A stretch of DNA of 64,000 nucleotides, from assembly GCF_004337505.1 (NCBI RefSeq), contig NZ_SJZI01000002.1:166379-230378 (forward strand), given 5' to 3'. Positions 26,934-36,963 of the stretch are shown here, in pieces; within the stretch, counting starts at the first letter, position 1, and every line of letters begins with the position of its first letter. Both the position numbers and the translations under genes were made by a program. A model generated the notes under the pieces. The model saw only the letters and a program-made list of their open reading frames with translations, had not been told where the DNA came from and searched no databases. This DNA is from Flaviaestuariibacter flavus (GTDB taxonomy: Bacteria; Bacteroidota; Bacteroidia; Chitinophagales; Chitinophagaceae).

Positions 26934-28088
26934 TTATTTCAGAATGCTGCGGCTGATTACGATGCGTTGCACCTCCGACGTGCCTTCGTAGATCTGGGTG
27001 ATCTTGGCATCGCGCATAAGGCGCTCCACGTGGTATTCTTTCACATAGCCGTAACCGCCATGGATCTGCACGGCTTCCACCGTGGTCCACATCGCGGTTT
27101 CAGACGAGAATACCTTGGCCATGGAGGAGCTGAGGGTATAGTCTTTCTTCTCGTCCTTGTCGAGGGCTGCCTGGAAGCAGAGCAGGCGGGAGGCCTCGAT
27201 GCGGGTAGCCATATCAGCCAGCTTGAAGGCGATGGCCTGGTGGTTGGCGATCTCCTTGCCGAAGGCCTTGCGCTCCCGGGCATACTTGAGCGACAGCTCG
27301 TATGCACCCGAGGCGATACCGAGGGCCTGCGAGGCGATACCGATACGGCCGCCGGCGAGGGTCTTCATCGCGAACTTGAAGCCAAAGCCGTCTTCGCCGA
27401 TGCGGTTTTCTTTCGGCACCTTCACGTCGTTGAAGAGGATGGTATGCGTGTCGGAGGCACGGATGCCCAGCTTATTTTCTTTTGCCGCTACCACCACCCC
27501 CGGCCAGCCTTTTTCAACAATAAGCACGTTGATGCCCTTGGAGCCTTTCGCGGGGTCCGTCTGGGCGATCACGAGGTATACAGAGGCGGAGTTGCCGTTG
27601 GTGATCCAGTTCTTGGTGCCGTTGAGCAGGTAATGGTCGCCCATGTCTTCGGCGGTGGTGCGCTGTGAGGTAGCGTCGGAGCCGGCCTCGGGCTCGCTGA
27701 GCAGGAAGGCGCCGATATAGAGTTTGCCATCCTTTTTGCCCTGCGCCAGCGGGGTCAGGTATTTGCGCTTTTGCTCCTCGCTGCCATAGGCTTCGAGTCC
27801 GTAGCATACCAGCGAGTTGTTCACGCTCATGCCCACACTCACCGAGGCGTCAACCTTGGAGATCTCCTCCATGGCCAGCACGTAGCTCACGGTGTCGAGT
27901 CCGGCGCCGCCGTATTCGGGGCTCACCATCATGCCGAGGAAGCCGAGGTCGGCGAGCTTTTCCATTTGTTCGGTGGGATGCTTCATCAGCTCGTCGCGCT
28001 CGATGACGCCGGGAAGGCATTCGTTCTGCGCGAAATCGCGGGCAGCCTGCTGGATCATCAGCTGCTCTTCGCTCAATTGAAAGTTCAT
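26934..28088 (-). CDS. Acyl-CoA dehydrogenase
   Basis: Flavin-dependent acyl-CoA dehydrogenase, 384 residues, introducing the alpha-beta double bond in beta-oxidation or branched-chain amino acid catabolism. Conserved regions: FLLSEPEAGSDATSQRTTA, KNWITNGNSASVYLV (FAD contact), RKAFGKEIANHQAIAFKLADM and the terminal IHGGYGYVKEYHVERLMRDAK, followed by IYEGTSEVQRIVISR. A Glu in the IYEGTSE segment is the likely catalytic base, as in short/branched-chain dehydrogenases. The ATG at 28088 (MNFQLSEEQL) is chosen; earlier codons lie in a repeat. Confidence 0.95.
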   Translation of the reverse strand: MNFQLSEEQLMIQQAARDFAQNECLPGVIERDELMKHPTEQMEKLADLGFLGMMVSPEYGGAGLDTVSYVLAMEEISKVDASVSVGMSVNNSLVCYGLEAYGSEEQKRKYLTPLAQGKKDGKLYIGAFLLSEPEAGSDATSQRTTAEDMGDHYLLNGTKNWITNGNSASVYLVIAQTDPAKGSKGINVLIVEKGWPGVVVAAKENKLGIRASDTHTILFNDVKVPKENRIGEDGFGFKFAMKTLAGGRIGIASQALGIASGAYELSLKYARERKAFGKEIANHQAIAFKLADMATRIEASRLLCFQAALDKDEKKDYTLSSSMAKVFSSETAMWTTVEAVQIHGGYGYVKEYHVERLMRDAKITQIYEGTSEVQRIVISRSILK

Positions 28089-28106
28089 GTAGCTAGAATT
28101 GTGGCG

Positions 28107-28114
28107 CAAATATA
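28107..28114 (-). promoter_or_regulatory. -7 box of acyl-CoA dehydrogenase gene
   Basis: On the minus strand TATATTTG, an exact TAnnTTTG match, 18 nt before the ATG. It abuts the family E repeat. Confidence 0.5.
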
Positions 28115-28118
28115 GGGA

Positions 28119-28246
28119 AACGTGAGCCGTGAGCCGTGAACCCTCAGCCGGCCGAATGCCGCTGTTGAAGGCCAGCAATAATGCTTCGCGAGACTGTAAA
28201 ACGTCAGTAGGGTTGGCTCACGGATGACCGTTCCCGGTTCACGAAA
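28119..28246. repeat. Intergenic inverted repeat of GTGAGCC heptads, family E
   Basis: Left arm (28121-28150): GTGAGCC, GTGAGCC, GTGAACC, CTCAGCC. Right arm (28205-28243): AGGGTTGGCTCACGG and CCCGGTTCACG, the inverted form. About 55 nt lies between. The right arm covers the stop codon and last codons of the YciI-like gene at 28239. Confidence 0.75.
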
Positions 28247-28589
28247 CGGGCAGGCTCATGCCCGGAATCGAAAACCAATCGTACAGCTCGTACACGAAAA
28301 TGCCGCGGTTGCAAAGCGGGTCGCCCTGCATCCAGGCGCTGACCTCGTCTTTGTCGGCGGTACCGAAAACGATGATTCCCTTCAGGTCGCCCTCGGTGGT
28401 CACCGGGCCGAAGATGTGCGCCTTGCCTTCGGCTTCGAGGCCGAACAGGTGCATCAGGTGTCCCATCTGGAGTTCCTGGAAGTTCTCGCTTTCCATCGGG
28501 TCGCGCCCGGCTTTGAGCAACAGCAATACATAGGGCCTGCCGGTTTGCACACGGGCCATTACCGCTTCGGGCGTCAATCGGGTATTCAT
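28239..28589 (-). CDS. YciI-like domain protein
   Basis: Small soluble protein of 116 residues with a YCII-related fold: GRPYVLLLLKAGRD, MGHLMHLFGLEAEGKAHIFGPV and the typical GIIVFGTADKDEVSAWMQGDP. YciI relatives are dimeric ferredoxin-like proteins of mostly unknown function. ATG 28589 chosen; the frame beyond overlaps the divergent GNAT gene. Its 3' end is embedded in the family E repeat. Confidence 0.8.
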   Translation of the reverse strand: MNTRLTPEAVMARVQTGRPYVLLLLKAGRDPMESENFQELQMGHLMHLFGLEAEGKAHIFGPVTTEGDLKGIIVFGTADKDEVSAWMQGDPLCNRGIFVYELYDWFSIPGMSLPVS

Positions 28590-28597
28590 TCCTTGAT

Positions 28598-28605
28598 TAG
28601 TTTTG
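28598..28605 (+). promoter_or_regulatory. -7 box of GNAT gene
   Basis: TAGTTTTG matches TAnnTTTG in the 34-bp gap between the divergent YciI-like and GNAT genes, 18 nt before the GNAT ATG. Confidence 0.4.
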
Positions 28606-28623
28606 CCCCCACAAAATAGGTAA

Positions 28624-29052
28624 ATGGAAATACACCTTATCGAAGTAGACACACCGGAATACGAGCAGATGAAGCGGCTCCGCCTCGAGGTGTTGCTGCG
28701 TCCCATCGGCGTCCCGGAGACCTATATCGACCCTGAGCGGGAAGCGAAGGAGCTGCTGGTTGGTGCTTTTGAAGACGGCCGGATGATCGGCTGCTGTGTG
28801 CTCACGCCGGTAGACGCACAGCGGTTACAATTGCGCCAAATGGCGGTAGACACAGTGGTGCAGGGTAAAGGCGTCGGCGCGCAGATCGTGGCTTTTGCGG
28901 AAGGCATCGCCCGCGAGCGCGGCTTCTCCGAGCTGTTCATGCATGCCCGTGATGCGGTGCTCGATTTCTATTCCAAATGCGGCTACACGGTGCGAGGCGA
29001 GCAGTTCTTTGAAGTAGGGATACCGCATCACATTATGTACCGGTCGCTCTGA
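28624..29052 (+). CDS. GNAT family N-acetyltransferase
   Basis: Single-domain GNAT of 142 residues. The acetyl-CoA binding motif A is LRQMAVDTVVQGKGVGAQIVAF, and the C-terminus AVLDFYSKCGYTVRGEQFFEVGIPHHIM is typical of the ElaA/YjcF-like branch. The acceptor substrate is unknown. Start ATG 28624. It converges with the desaturase gene across a family A terminator repeat. Confidence 0.9.
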   Translation: MEIHLIEVDTPEYEQMKRLRLEVLLRPIGVPETYIDPEREAKELLVGAFEDGRMIGCCVLTPVDAQRLQLRQMAVDTVVQGKGVGAQIVAFAEGIARERGFSELFMHARDAVLDFYSKCGYTVRGEQFFEVGIPHHIMYRSL

Positions 29053-29065
29053 GGGCGTAAGAAGG

Positions 29066-29231
29066 AATTGAAGGATACGAAGAGTTTTTCACCGCAAAGA
29101 GAATAAGAAAAGAAGTTGATACGCTAAGCTTTTATGCAAAAGGTCCCGCCTGAGGCGGGACCTTTCTGATGTATTCCTTAGCGAAACGCTTTTTCAACTT
29201 CTTTCTTAGCGGTGAAAAACGCTTCTTCACC
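29066..29231. repeat. Intergenic inverted repeat with GGTCCC terminator, family A copy 2
   Basis: The best copy of family A. Left arm TTTTTCACCGCAAAGA plus AAAAGAAGTTGATACGCTAAG (29085-29128); core AAAGGTCCCGCC-TGA-GGCGGGACCTTT (29139-29165), a perfect 12-bp stem; right arm CTTAGCGAAACGCTTTTTCAA followed by CTTAGCGGTGAAAAA (29177-29218). It fills the gap between two convergent genes and should stop both transcripts. Confidence 0.88.
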
Positions 29232-30311
29232 TTACGCCGCCTTATTACCGCGTCCCATCTGCTTCAGAAACGAAACGTGGGCAGCCACGGCGTGGCGCAT
29301 CTTGGGATATTCAATATAGGGCACATTGTACTCCTGGCAGGTTTGCTTGATGATGCGCGAGATGGCCGGGTAGTGCACGTGCGAGATCTTCGGAAAGAGG
29401 TGGTGCTCCACCTGGAAGTTGAGGCCGCCCACAAACCAATTGATCACCTTGTTGTGCGGGGCGAAGTTGGCGGTGGTCTTCAGCTGGTGGATCGCCCATT
29501 CGTCCTGCAGCTTGTTGGTAACGGCGTCCGGTACCGGGAAGTGCGTATGCTCCACGGTATGCGCCAGCTGGAAAACGATCGACAGCACGAAGCCGGCTAC
29601 CAGGGAAAAGATCGAGAAGCCGATCACCCAGGGAATGAAGCCCACCATATAAATGGGCAGCACTACGTAAAGCCCGACATTCACAAGCTTAAAGCCCCAG
29701 AAGATGAGGTGATCGCCGACGCTCATTTGTTTGAGCGGCATGGCGCCGATACGGCGCTTAAAGTATTTCTGGTAGTCGAGCAGGAAGATCCAGAGCACGT
29801 AGAGCAGGGAATAAAGGAACCAGAAATAAATGTGCTGGTAGCGGTGAATAACGTATTTGGGCTGCGACTCGCTCATCCGCATCCAGGGCTTGATGTCGAT
29901 GTCATCATCTACACCGTCGACATTCGTGTAGGCATGGTGAATCACATTGTGTTTCATATTCCACATGAAATGCGATCCGCCGAGCACGTTGAGCGAGAAG
30001 GCCGCCAGCGTGTTCACCCAGCCATAGCGGCTGAATGAGCCGTGGGCGCCGTCGTGCATGATGTTGAAGCCGATGCCGGCCACCACGCAGCCCAGGAGGA
30101 TGCATTCAAGAACAGAAACGAGCACCCCCGGCGTAAAGAATACCAGGTGGGTAAACAGGAACACGAACATTGTCGTGAGGATGGCTGCCTTGGTAAAGAG
30201 CGGCAGGCCGCCGGTCATTTTTTTGCCGGTTTGCTGAAAGTACGCTTCTACACGTCGTTTGAGCTCTTTCCGGAAGCCGGGGTTGTTGTTGACGAACTTT
30301 GGAATTTCCAT
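29232..30311 (-). CDS. Membrane fatty-acid desaturase
   Basis: Acyl-lipid/acyl-CoA desaturase of 359 residues, with four or more membrane segments and the three histidine boxes that bind the di-iron centre: HDGAH (about 87), HNVIHHAYTN (about 120) and QVEHHLFPKISHVHYP (about 300). The Gln-type third box resembles front-end/linoleoyl-CoA desaturases. No cytochrome b5 domain is fused. Start ATG 30311. It lies 50 nt downstream of bshB1 on the same strand. Confidence 0.93.
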   Translation of the reverse strand: MEIPKFVNNNPGFRKELKRRVEAYFQQTGKKMTGGLPLFTKAAILTTMFVFLFTHLVFFTPGVLVSVLECILLGCVVAGIGFNIMHDGAHGSFSRYGWVNTLAAFSLNVLGGSHFMWNMKHNVIHHAYTNVDGVDDDIDIKPWMRMSESQPKYVIHRYQHIYFWFLYSLLYVLWIFLLDYQKYFKRRIGAMPLKQMSVGDHLIFWGFKLVNVGLYVVLPIYMVGFIPWVIGFSIFSLVAGFVLSIVFQLAHTVEHTHFPVPDAVTNKLQDEWAIHQLKTTANFAPHNKVINWFVGGLNFQVEHHLFPKISHVHYPAISRIIKQTCQEYNVPYIEYPKMRHAVAAHVSFLKQMGRGNKAA

Positions 30312-30361
30312 GAATCGATAAGCCTTTAATGAGTTGATAAGATTGTCCTTGGATGGAAGGC

Positions 30362-31096
30362 TCAGGTCTCTTCGAGAATGAGCGCGTCCAGGCTTCTGAT
30401 TCCAATATTTTTCTTGGATAGGAAGCCTTCCGCAAAAGGCACACCAATTCGCTTGCCCAGCAGGCGGGCCCTTGCAATCACGGCTTCCATGAAGCCGGGG
30501 CTCGAGATGTACGTCTGCGGTCCTTCTTCGCCCGGTGTGAAAAATTGCGTTTTATATGCTTTGATCGATTCCATGCGCGCCTCCCACACGTGGCTCACGT
30601 CCACAAGGAGGTCTGGCTCATAGAAGCGGTCCTGGATGTATTGCAGCACGTAACGGGGACGCCAGTGCGCCTGCTCGTTACCCGACTCGTCGGTGGTCTT
30701 TACCTGGCGGAGGCCCGATAAAAAACAGGAGTCGTAGATCAGGTTGCCGGCGCGGCCGTGATCCGGATGGCGGTCTTCCATGATGTTTCCGATCACGATA
30801 TCCGGGCGGTATTTCCGCAGCGCGCTGACGAGCCGTAGCTGGTGGGCTTCGTCGTTGACAAAAAAGCCGTCGCGCATTTTCAGGTTTTCGCGCACGGAGA
30901 GCCCCATGATGCGGGCTGCGTCGGCCGCTTCCGCATAACGCGTCACCACGGTTCCGCGGGTGCCGAGCTCGCCTTCGGTAAGGTCGAGGACGCCGGTCTT
31001 TTTACCCTTTTGCGCCTCGCTGATGAGTACGCCCGAACAGCCGAGCTCTACATCATCGGGATGGGCGCCGATGGCCAGAATGTCTAATTTAAGCAA
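30362..31096 (-). CDS. bshB1: Bacillithiol biosynthesis deacetylase BshB1
   Basis: LmbE/PIG-L family zinc deacetylase, 244 residues, expected to remove acetyl from GlcNAc-malate in bacillithiol synthesis. The zinc motif GAHPDDVEL lies at about residues 10-18 and the third ligand is in EDRHPDHGRAGNL. The frame is open to 31225, but family members begin just before LDILAIGAHPDD; the TTG at 31096 gives MLKLDILAIG and the usual length. A distant YfiT-like thiol transferase gene (41800) supports bacillithiol use. Confidence 0.9.
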   Translation of the reverse strand: MLKLDILAIGAHPDDVELGCSGVLISEAQKGKKTGVLDLTEGELGTRGTVVTRYAEAADAARIMGLSVRENLKMRDGFFVNDEAHQLRLVSALRKYRPDIVIGNIMEDRHPDHGRAGNLIYDSCFLSGLRQVKTTDESGNEQAHWRPRYVLQYIQDRFYEPDLLVDVSHVWEARMESIKAYKTQFFTPGEEGPQTYISSPGFMEAVIARARLLGKRIGVPFAEGFLSKKNIGIRSLDALILEET

Positions 31097-31251
31097 TGCG
31101 ATTGTCTGTTGAGGCTGCAAGATACGTCTCCCAAGGGCATCAGGCAACCCCGACCCGTATGAATTGAGCTGAGTTTTGTCAATCCCTTGGCGTTCAGGAG
31201 CCTCTTTTGTGATGAGTTTGGCCATTCGTGCCGTCAGGCAGGAACAATTCC

Positions 31252-31276
31252 GACATCGGACATCGGATATCGAAAA
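31252..31276. repeat. GATC-type heptad half element, family G
   Basis: Units GACATCG, GACATCG, GATATCG in a row, without a matching inverted arm nearby. It lies just after the stop of the DUF4294 gene and looks like one arm of the family G type. Confidence 0.4.
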
Positions 31277-31281
31277 TTTCC

Positions 31282-31959
31282 TCAGGGTTTTTGGCTGCTC
31301 GCCACTGGGCGGTAGCGGTTGTTGTACCAGGAACCGTCGATCTCTTTCACGATCGCCTCGATCTGTCGGTCGGTGGCATCGTTAAGATCGTAATCCTGTT
31401 TGAGGCTGGAACCGAAAAAGAAGGCAACGGTCTGGTATAACCGCGCATTGAGTCCGCCTTTGTATTCTTTAATGATCTCGTAGCAGTTATTGCCGGTCTG
31501 GCGGTTAATGAGCTTCATCAGCACCTTGCCCTGGTATACCGACAGGTTCTCGAGCGGATCGGAGAACTGTTTACGCAGCTCGGCCTCGCGGGATTTGATA
31601 TAGGCCTTCCGGTCGCCCCGGCTGTCTACGCCTTCAAGGTGAGCGGCCACATCGTTGAGGGTAACGCCGGCGGTGCGGGCATAAGGATAGGTAACATAAA
31701 CCGCGTTGCGGAGGCGGTTATAAGCCGCGATGGCCTTGGCGAGGCGCTCCGGCGACATCCGCGACACATAAACATTGTCGAGCTCGCGGTAAGGCAGCAG
31801 CTCGCCTTCGTAGTTGATCACCGACACGATGATGGTATCGCGTTCCCCCCAGGTAGGTTTGGCCTGCGCGTGCGCGGAATCAGCCGGCTGGGCATTTGCC
31901 ACCGCGGTGGCTGCCAGCGCCATCATCAGAACAAGATATTTGCGAACGGTGCGGTTCAT
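31282..31959 (-). CDS. DUF4294 exported protein
   Basis: Protein of 225 residues with a signal peptide (YLVLMMALAATAVANAQ). The domain with DNVYVSRMSPERLAKAIAAYNRLRNAVYVTYPYA is characteristic of DUF4294, confined to Bacteroidota, function unknown. ATG 31959 gives a proper signal peptide; the frame is open to 32001. It follows ccmF on the same strand across a hairpin. Confidence 0.85.
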   Translation of the reverse strand: MNRTVRKYLVLMMALAATAVANAQPADSAHAQAKPTWGERDTIIVSVINYEGELLPYRELDNVYVSRMSPERLAKAIAAYNRLRNAVYVTYPYARTAGVTLNDVAAHLEGVDSRGDRKAYIKSREAELRKQFSDPLENLSVYQGKVLMKLINRQTGNNCYEIIKEYKGGLNARLYQTVAFFFGSSLKQDYDLNDATDRQIEAIVKEIDGSWYNNRYRPVASSQKP

Positions 31960-31973
31960 GGTCCTGAAGGAAA

Positions 31974-31996
31974 CTGTTTGCCCTCCCGGCAAACAG
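31974..31996 (-). terminator. Hairpin between ccmF and DUF4294 gene
   Basis: CTGTTTGCC-GGGAG-GGCAAACAG, a perfect 9-bp stem; on the minus strand TTTCCTTC follows. The T-run is weak, so it may be a partial terminator or RNA-processing site. Confidence 0.5.
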
Positions 31997-32031
31997 ACCA
32001 TGAAACTACGTGTTCCGCTGTTTCGAAAATC

Positions 32032-34512
<2,481 letters not shown>

Positions 34513-34527
34513 TCTGTGAGTATGCGG

Positions 34528-34962
34528 TTAGTAATTCGCGGGGGTGCCGGTAGCTGCCGGCGCCGTGGGCAGGTTCTTTTCGGCCTGCTTCATGTCGTCC
34601 TTGTATTTCGAAGGACACTTCATCTGGAGCTTGGTGCACTCGAAATGATCGCCGCGCATGTAGCCGTTGAGATCAATGCCTTCGCTGCGCTCCATATCGG
34701 TGGGCTTGGCGTTGTTGTACACCACGCGGGTACGGGCGCCCGACTGGTCAACAGCGTAGAAAACGGTTTTGTTCGGATCCTTTACCATGTCGTACTCGAT
34801 CGGCGCGTTCTTGTCGAGCTGCACCTTTACCACCACAAACTGGTCCTTCTTCCCGGCAGCCGAGGCGAAGGTCTCGTAGGTGGTGAGGTCCTTGATGAAA
34901 AACGACATCCCGACGATGCCGCCGACAACAAGGAGCAGGAGGATGATGTGGATCTTTTTCAT
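34528..34962 (-). CDS. ccmE: Haem chaperone CcmE, CXXXY type
   Basis: CcmE, 144 residues, with one N-terminal membrane anchor (IHIILLLLVVGGIVGMSFFI) and an OB-fold periplasmic domain. Classical CcmE binds haem covalently through His in HDENY. Here the site reads CPSKY near residue 118, the CXXXY form first described in Desulfovibrio, where Cys takes the place of His (System I*). The C-terminal tail is Ala/Pro/Thr-rich. Start ATG 34962; an earlier in-frame codon is not needed. It is first in ccmE-ccmF. Confidence 0.93.
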   Translation of the reverse strand: MKKIHIILLLLVVGGIVGMSFFIKDLTTYETFASAAGKKDQFVVVKVQLDKNAPIEYDMVKDPNKTVFYAVDQSGARTRVVYNNAKPTDMERSEGIDLNGYMRGDHFECTKLQMKCPSKYKDDMKQAEKNLPTAPAATGTPANY

Positions 34963-34980
34963 GGCGATTTGCTTCGGCCG

Positions 34981-34988
34981 CAAAGTTA
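34981..34988 (-). promoter_or_regulatory. -7 box of ccmE-ccmF
   Basis: On the minus strand TAACTTTG, an exact TAnnTTTG match, 18 nt before the ccmE ATG. Confidence 0.5.
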
Positions 34989-35184
34989 GCGCAAAACGCC
35001 CTATGGCCGGGTCGGCCCATCCTGATTTTCCTCAATTCACGCGCTTTAACAGCGCTTTGACGATGGCATGACAATCGGCGGATTCCGAATGCGATACTTC
35101 GGAATAAATCAGCGCTCCACCCGCTGCCTTCGTCGCCCGGTCAACTACTTTAACCCCGCTTTTAGGCCCCTGTGGCTACCATTT

Positions 35185-35215
35185 TTTGCCGGGGAGCCAA
35201 AGGGAGCTAACTTGC
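35185..35215 (+). promoter_or_regulatory. Full -33/-7 promoter of the agmatinase-family gene
   Basis: TTTG (35185-35188), 19 nt spacer, then TAACTTGC (35208-35215), one or two bases off TAnnTTTG. The spacing is that of the Bacteroidota housekeeping sigma factor. It lies 25 nt before the ATG at 35241. The rest of the 280-bp gap shows nothing else I can name. Confidence 0.5.
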
Positions 35216-35240
35216 ACCGCCCTTTTCAACGGGCCTCAAT

Positions 35241-36287
35241 ATGACTGATCTATCCACGTTTGACCCGAACAGCGCCGGTAATCCGAACAATAACGTCTTC
35301 GGACTTCCTTTTACCGAGGAAGATGCGCGCCTTGTCATCCTTCCCGTTCCCTGGGAAGTAACGGTTTCCTTCGGCTCGGGCACAGCCCGTTCCGCGGAGC
35401 AGATCATGAAGGCTTCCCTCCAGGTCGATCTCTTCGACCCTGATGTGCCGGAAGGCTGGAAGCAAGGTTTCTTTATGCGCGAGACCGACCGCAAGATCCT
35501 CATGAAGAGCGACTACCTGCGCAAGGAAGCCGAGCTCTATATCGACTATATCTCCAACGGGGAAATCGTGGACCGCAACCAGTTTATGTGCAAGTCGCTC
35601 CGCGAGATCAACGAGGGTTCTTACTTCCTGAACAACTGGGTGCACCAGCAAACCAAGGGCCTGCTTGAGAAGGGCAAGCTCGTGGCCCTGCTCGGCGGCG
35701 ATCACAGCACACCCCTTGGCTTCTTCAAGGCCCTTGGTGAAACCCATGGCGAATACGGCATCCTGCAGATCGATGCGCACTGCGACCTCCGGATTGCCTA
35801 CGAAGACTTTGTCTACTCGCATGCCTCCATCATGTATAATATGCTGCAGGAAGTGCCGCAGGTGACGAAACTCGTGCAGGTTGGCATCCGCGACTATTCC
35901 GGCGACGAGCTTGAGTTTATCAGACAGCGCCCGGAGCGTATCCGCACCTTCTTCGACCGCGACATCCGCCACCGCCAGTTCGAGGGCGAAACCTGGAAGT
36001 CGATCTGCGAGGACATCGTGGCGCAGCTCCCGCAAAAAGTGCATATCTCTTTCGATATCGACGGCCTCGACCCGAAACTTTGTCCCAACACGGGCACGCC
36101 CGTTCAAGGCGGTTTCGAGACGGAGCAGGTCTATTACCTGTTCAACAAGATCCGCGAGGCCGGCAAGCAGATCATCTCGTTCGACCTGAACGAAGTGAGC
36201 ACTTCCGAAAATGCCTGGGACGCCAACGTAGGGGCACGGGTACTTTTCAAACTGTGTAACTTACTGGTGGCTTCGAACCCGCAATAA
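35241..36287 (+). CDS. Agmatinase/formimidoylglutamase-type ureohydrolase
   Basis: Ureohydrolase (arginase/agmatinase) family protein, 348 residues. The dimanganese site is intact: GGDHST, DAHCDLR with the two Asp and one His, and SFDIDGLDP. It has a longer N-terminus and inserts (residues 60-140) than bacterial SpeB and belongs to a Bacteroidota branch usually annotated as agmatinase or formimidoylglutamase; the substrate cannot be fixed from sequence. A second family member, the more arginase-like gene at 55762, suggests different substrates. Confidence 0.85.
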   Translation: MTDLSTFDPNSAGNPNNNVFGLPFTEEDARLVILPVPWEVTVSFGSGTARSAEQIMKASLQVDLFDPDVPEGWKQGFFMRETDRKILMKSDYLRKEAELYIDYISNGEIVDRNQFMCKSLREINEGSYFLNNWVHQQTKGLLEKGKLVALLGGDHSTPLGFFKALGETHGEYGILQIDAHCDLRIAYEDFVYSHASIMYNMLQEVPQVTKLVQVGIRDYSGDELEFIRQRPERIRTFFDRDIRHRQFEGETWKSICEDIVAQLPQKVHISFDIDGLDPKLCPNTGTPVQGGFETEQVYYLFNKIREAGKQIISFDLNEVSTSENAWDANVGARVLFKLCNLLVASNPQ

Positions 36288-36345
36288 AGAATCAAATAAC
36301 GAATAGCATCTGCCGGCAGCGCCCGGCGGTGAAACACGAAAACTT

Positions 36346-36963
36346 TTGGAAACAAGCTTTCACATACCGGTTCGCATAGAAAGCCTCGAAAAGCGCCGCC
36401 GCATGACGGGCGTGCTGCACGTGGTGGCCGGCTTTTACCTGCTTGCCGCTACCGCCGCCTGGATGACGCAGCGTCAGTTCCAGGGTGTTGCGGGCACGCT
36501 GCCTTTTTTGGCAATCGCGCTGGTGGCGATCGTTTACGGCATTCGCCGCCGCAGGCTCGACCCGCGCGCAAAATATAATTCGGCCCTGCGCGGCCTCGAA
36601 GCAATGGGCTTTGGCCTGCTCGCTACGAGCCAGAGCGGCATCGCCTCCTACGGACTTTTTGCCTGGGCCGGCCTTTCAGTGCTGCTCCTCTTTTCGGAGA
36701 AAGTGCTGTTCCAGCCTTCGGTGATCGAGCTTGGCCCTGATGGCATCGGGCTGCCCGGCTCGCCCAAGCCGCCCGTGCTTCCGTGGGCGGAGCTCGAGAA
36801 TATGATTGTACGCGCCGACTACGTGACGCTTTTCCGCAACGACAAGAAATATGTGCAGCTCGAAGTAACAGAAAGCCTGGCGCCGGAATCGATCGCCGAT
36901 GCCGATGCCTTCGCCAAAGAACAGATCCGCAAACATTCAATACCTGCCGACCATGTCGCTTAA
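36346..36963 (+). CDS. Membrane protein with PH-like C-terminal domain
   Basis: Protein of 205 residues with about four membrane segments (22-40, 48-63, 88-102, 104-116) and a soluble C-terminal part (PSVIELGPDGIGLPG, PVLPWAELENMIVRADYVTL) that resembles small bacterial PH-type modules. Function unknown. The probable start is TTG 36346 (METSFHIPVR); ATG 36403 is the alternative, inside the region before the first helix. Its last 11 bp overlap the radical SAM gene, implying coupling. Confidence 0.6.
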   Translation: METSFHIPVRIESLEKRRRMTGVLHVVAGFYLLAATAAWMTQRQFQGVAGTLPFLAIALVAIVYGIRRRRLDPRAKYNSALRGLEAMGFGLLATSQSGIASYGLFAWAGLSVLLLFSEKVLFQPSVIELGPDGIGLPGSPKPPVLPWAELENMIVRADYVTLFRNDKKYVQLEVTESLAPESIADADAFAKEQIRKHSIPADHVA

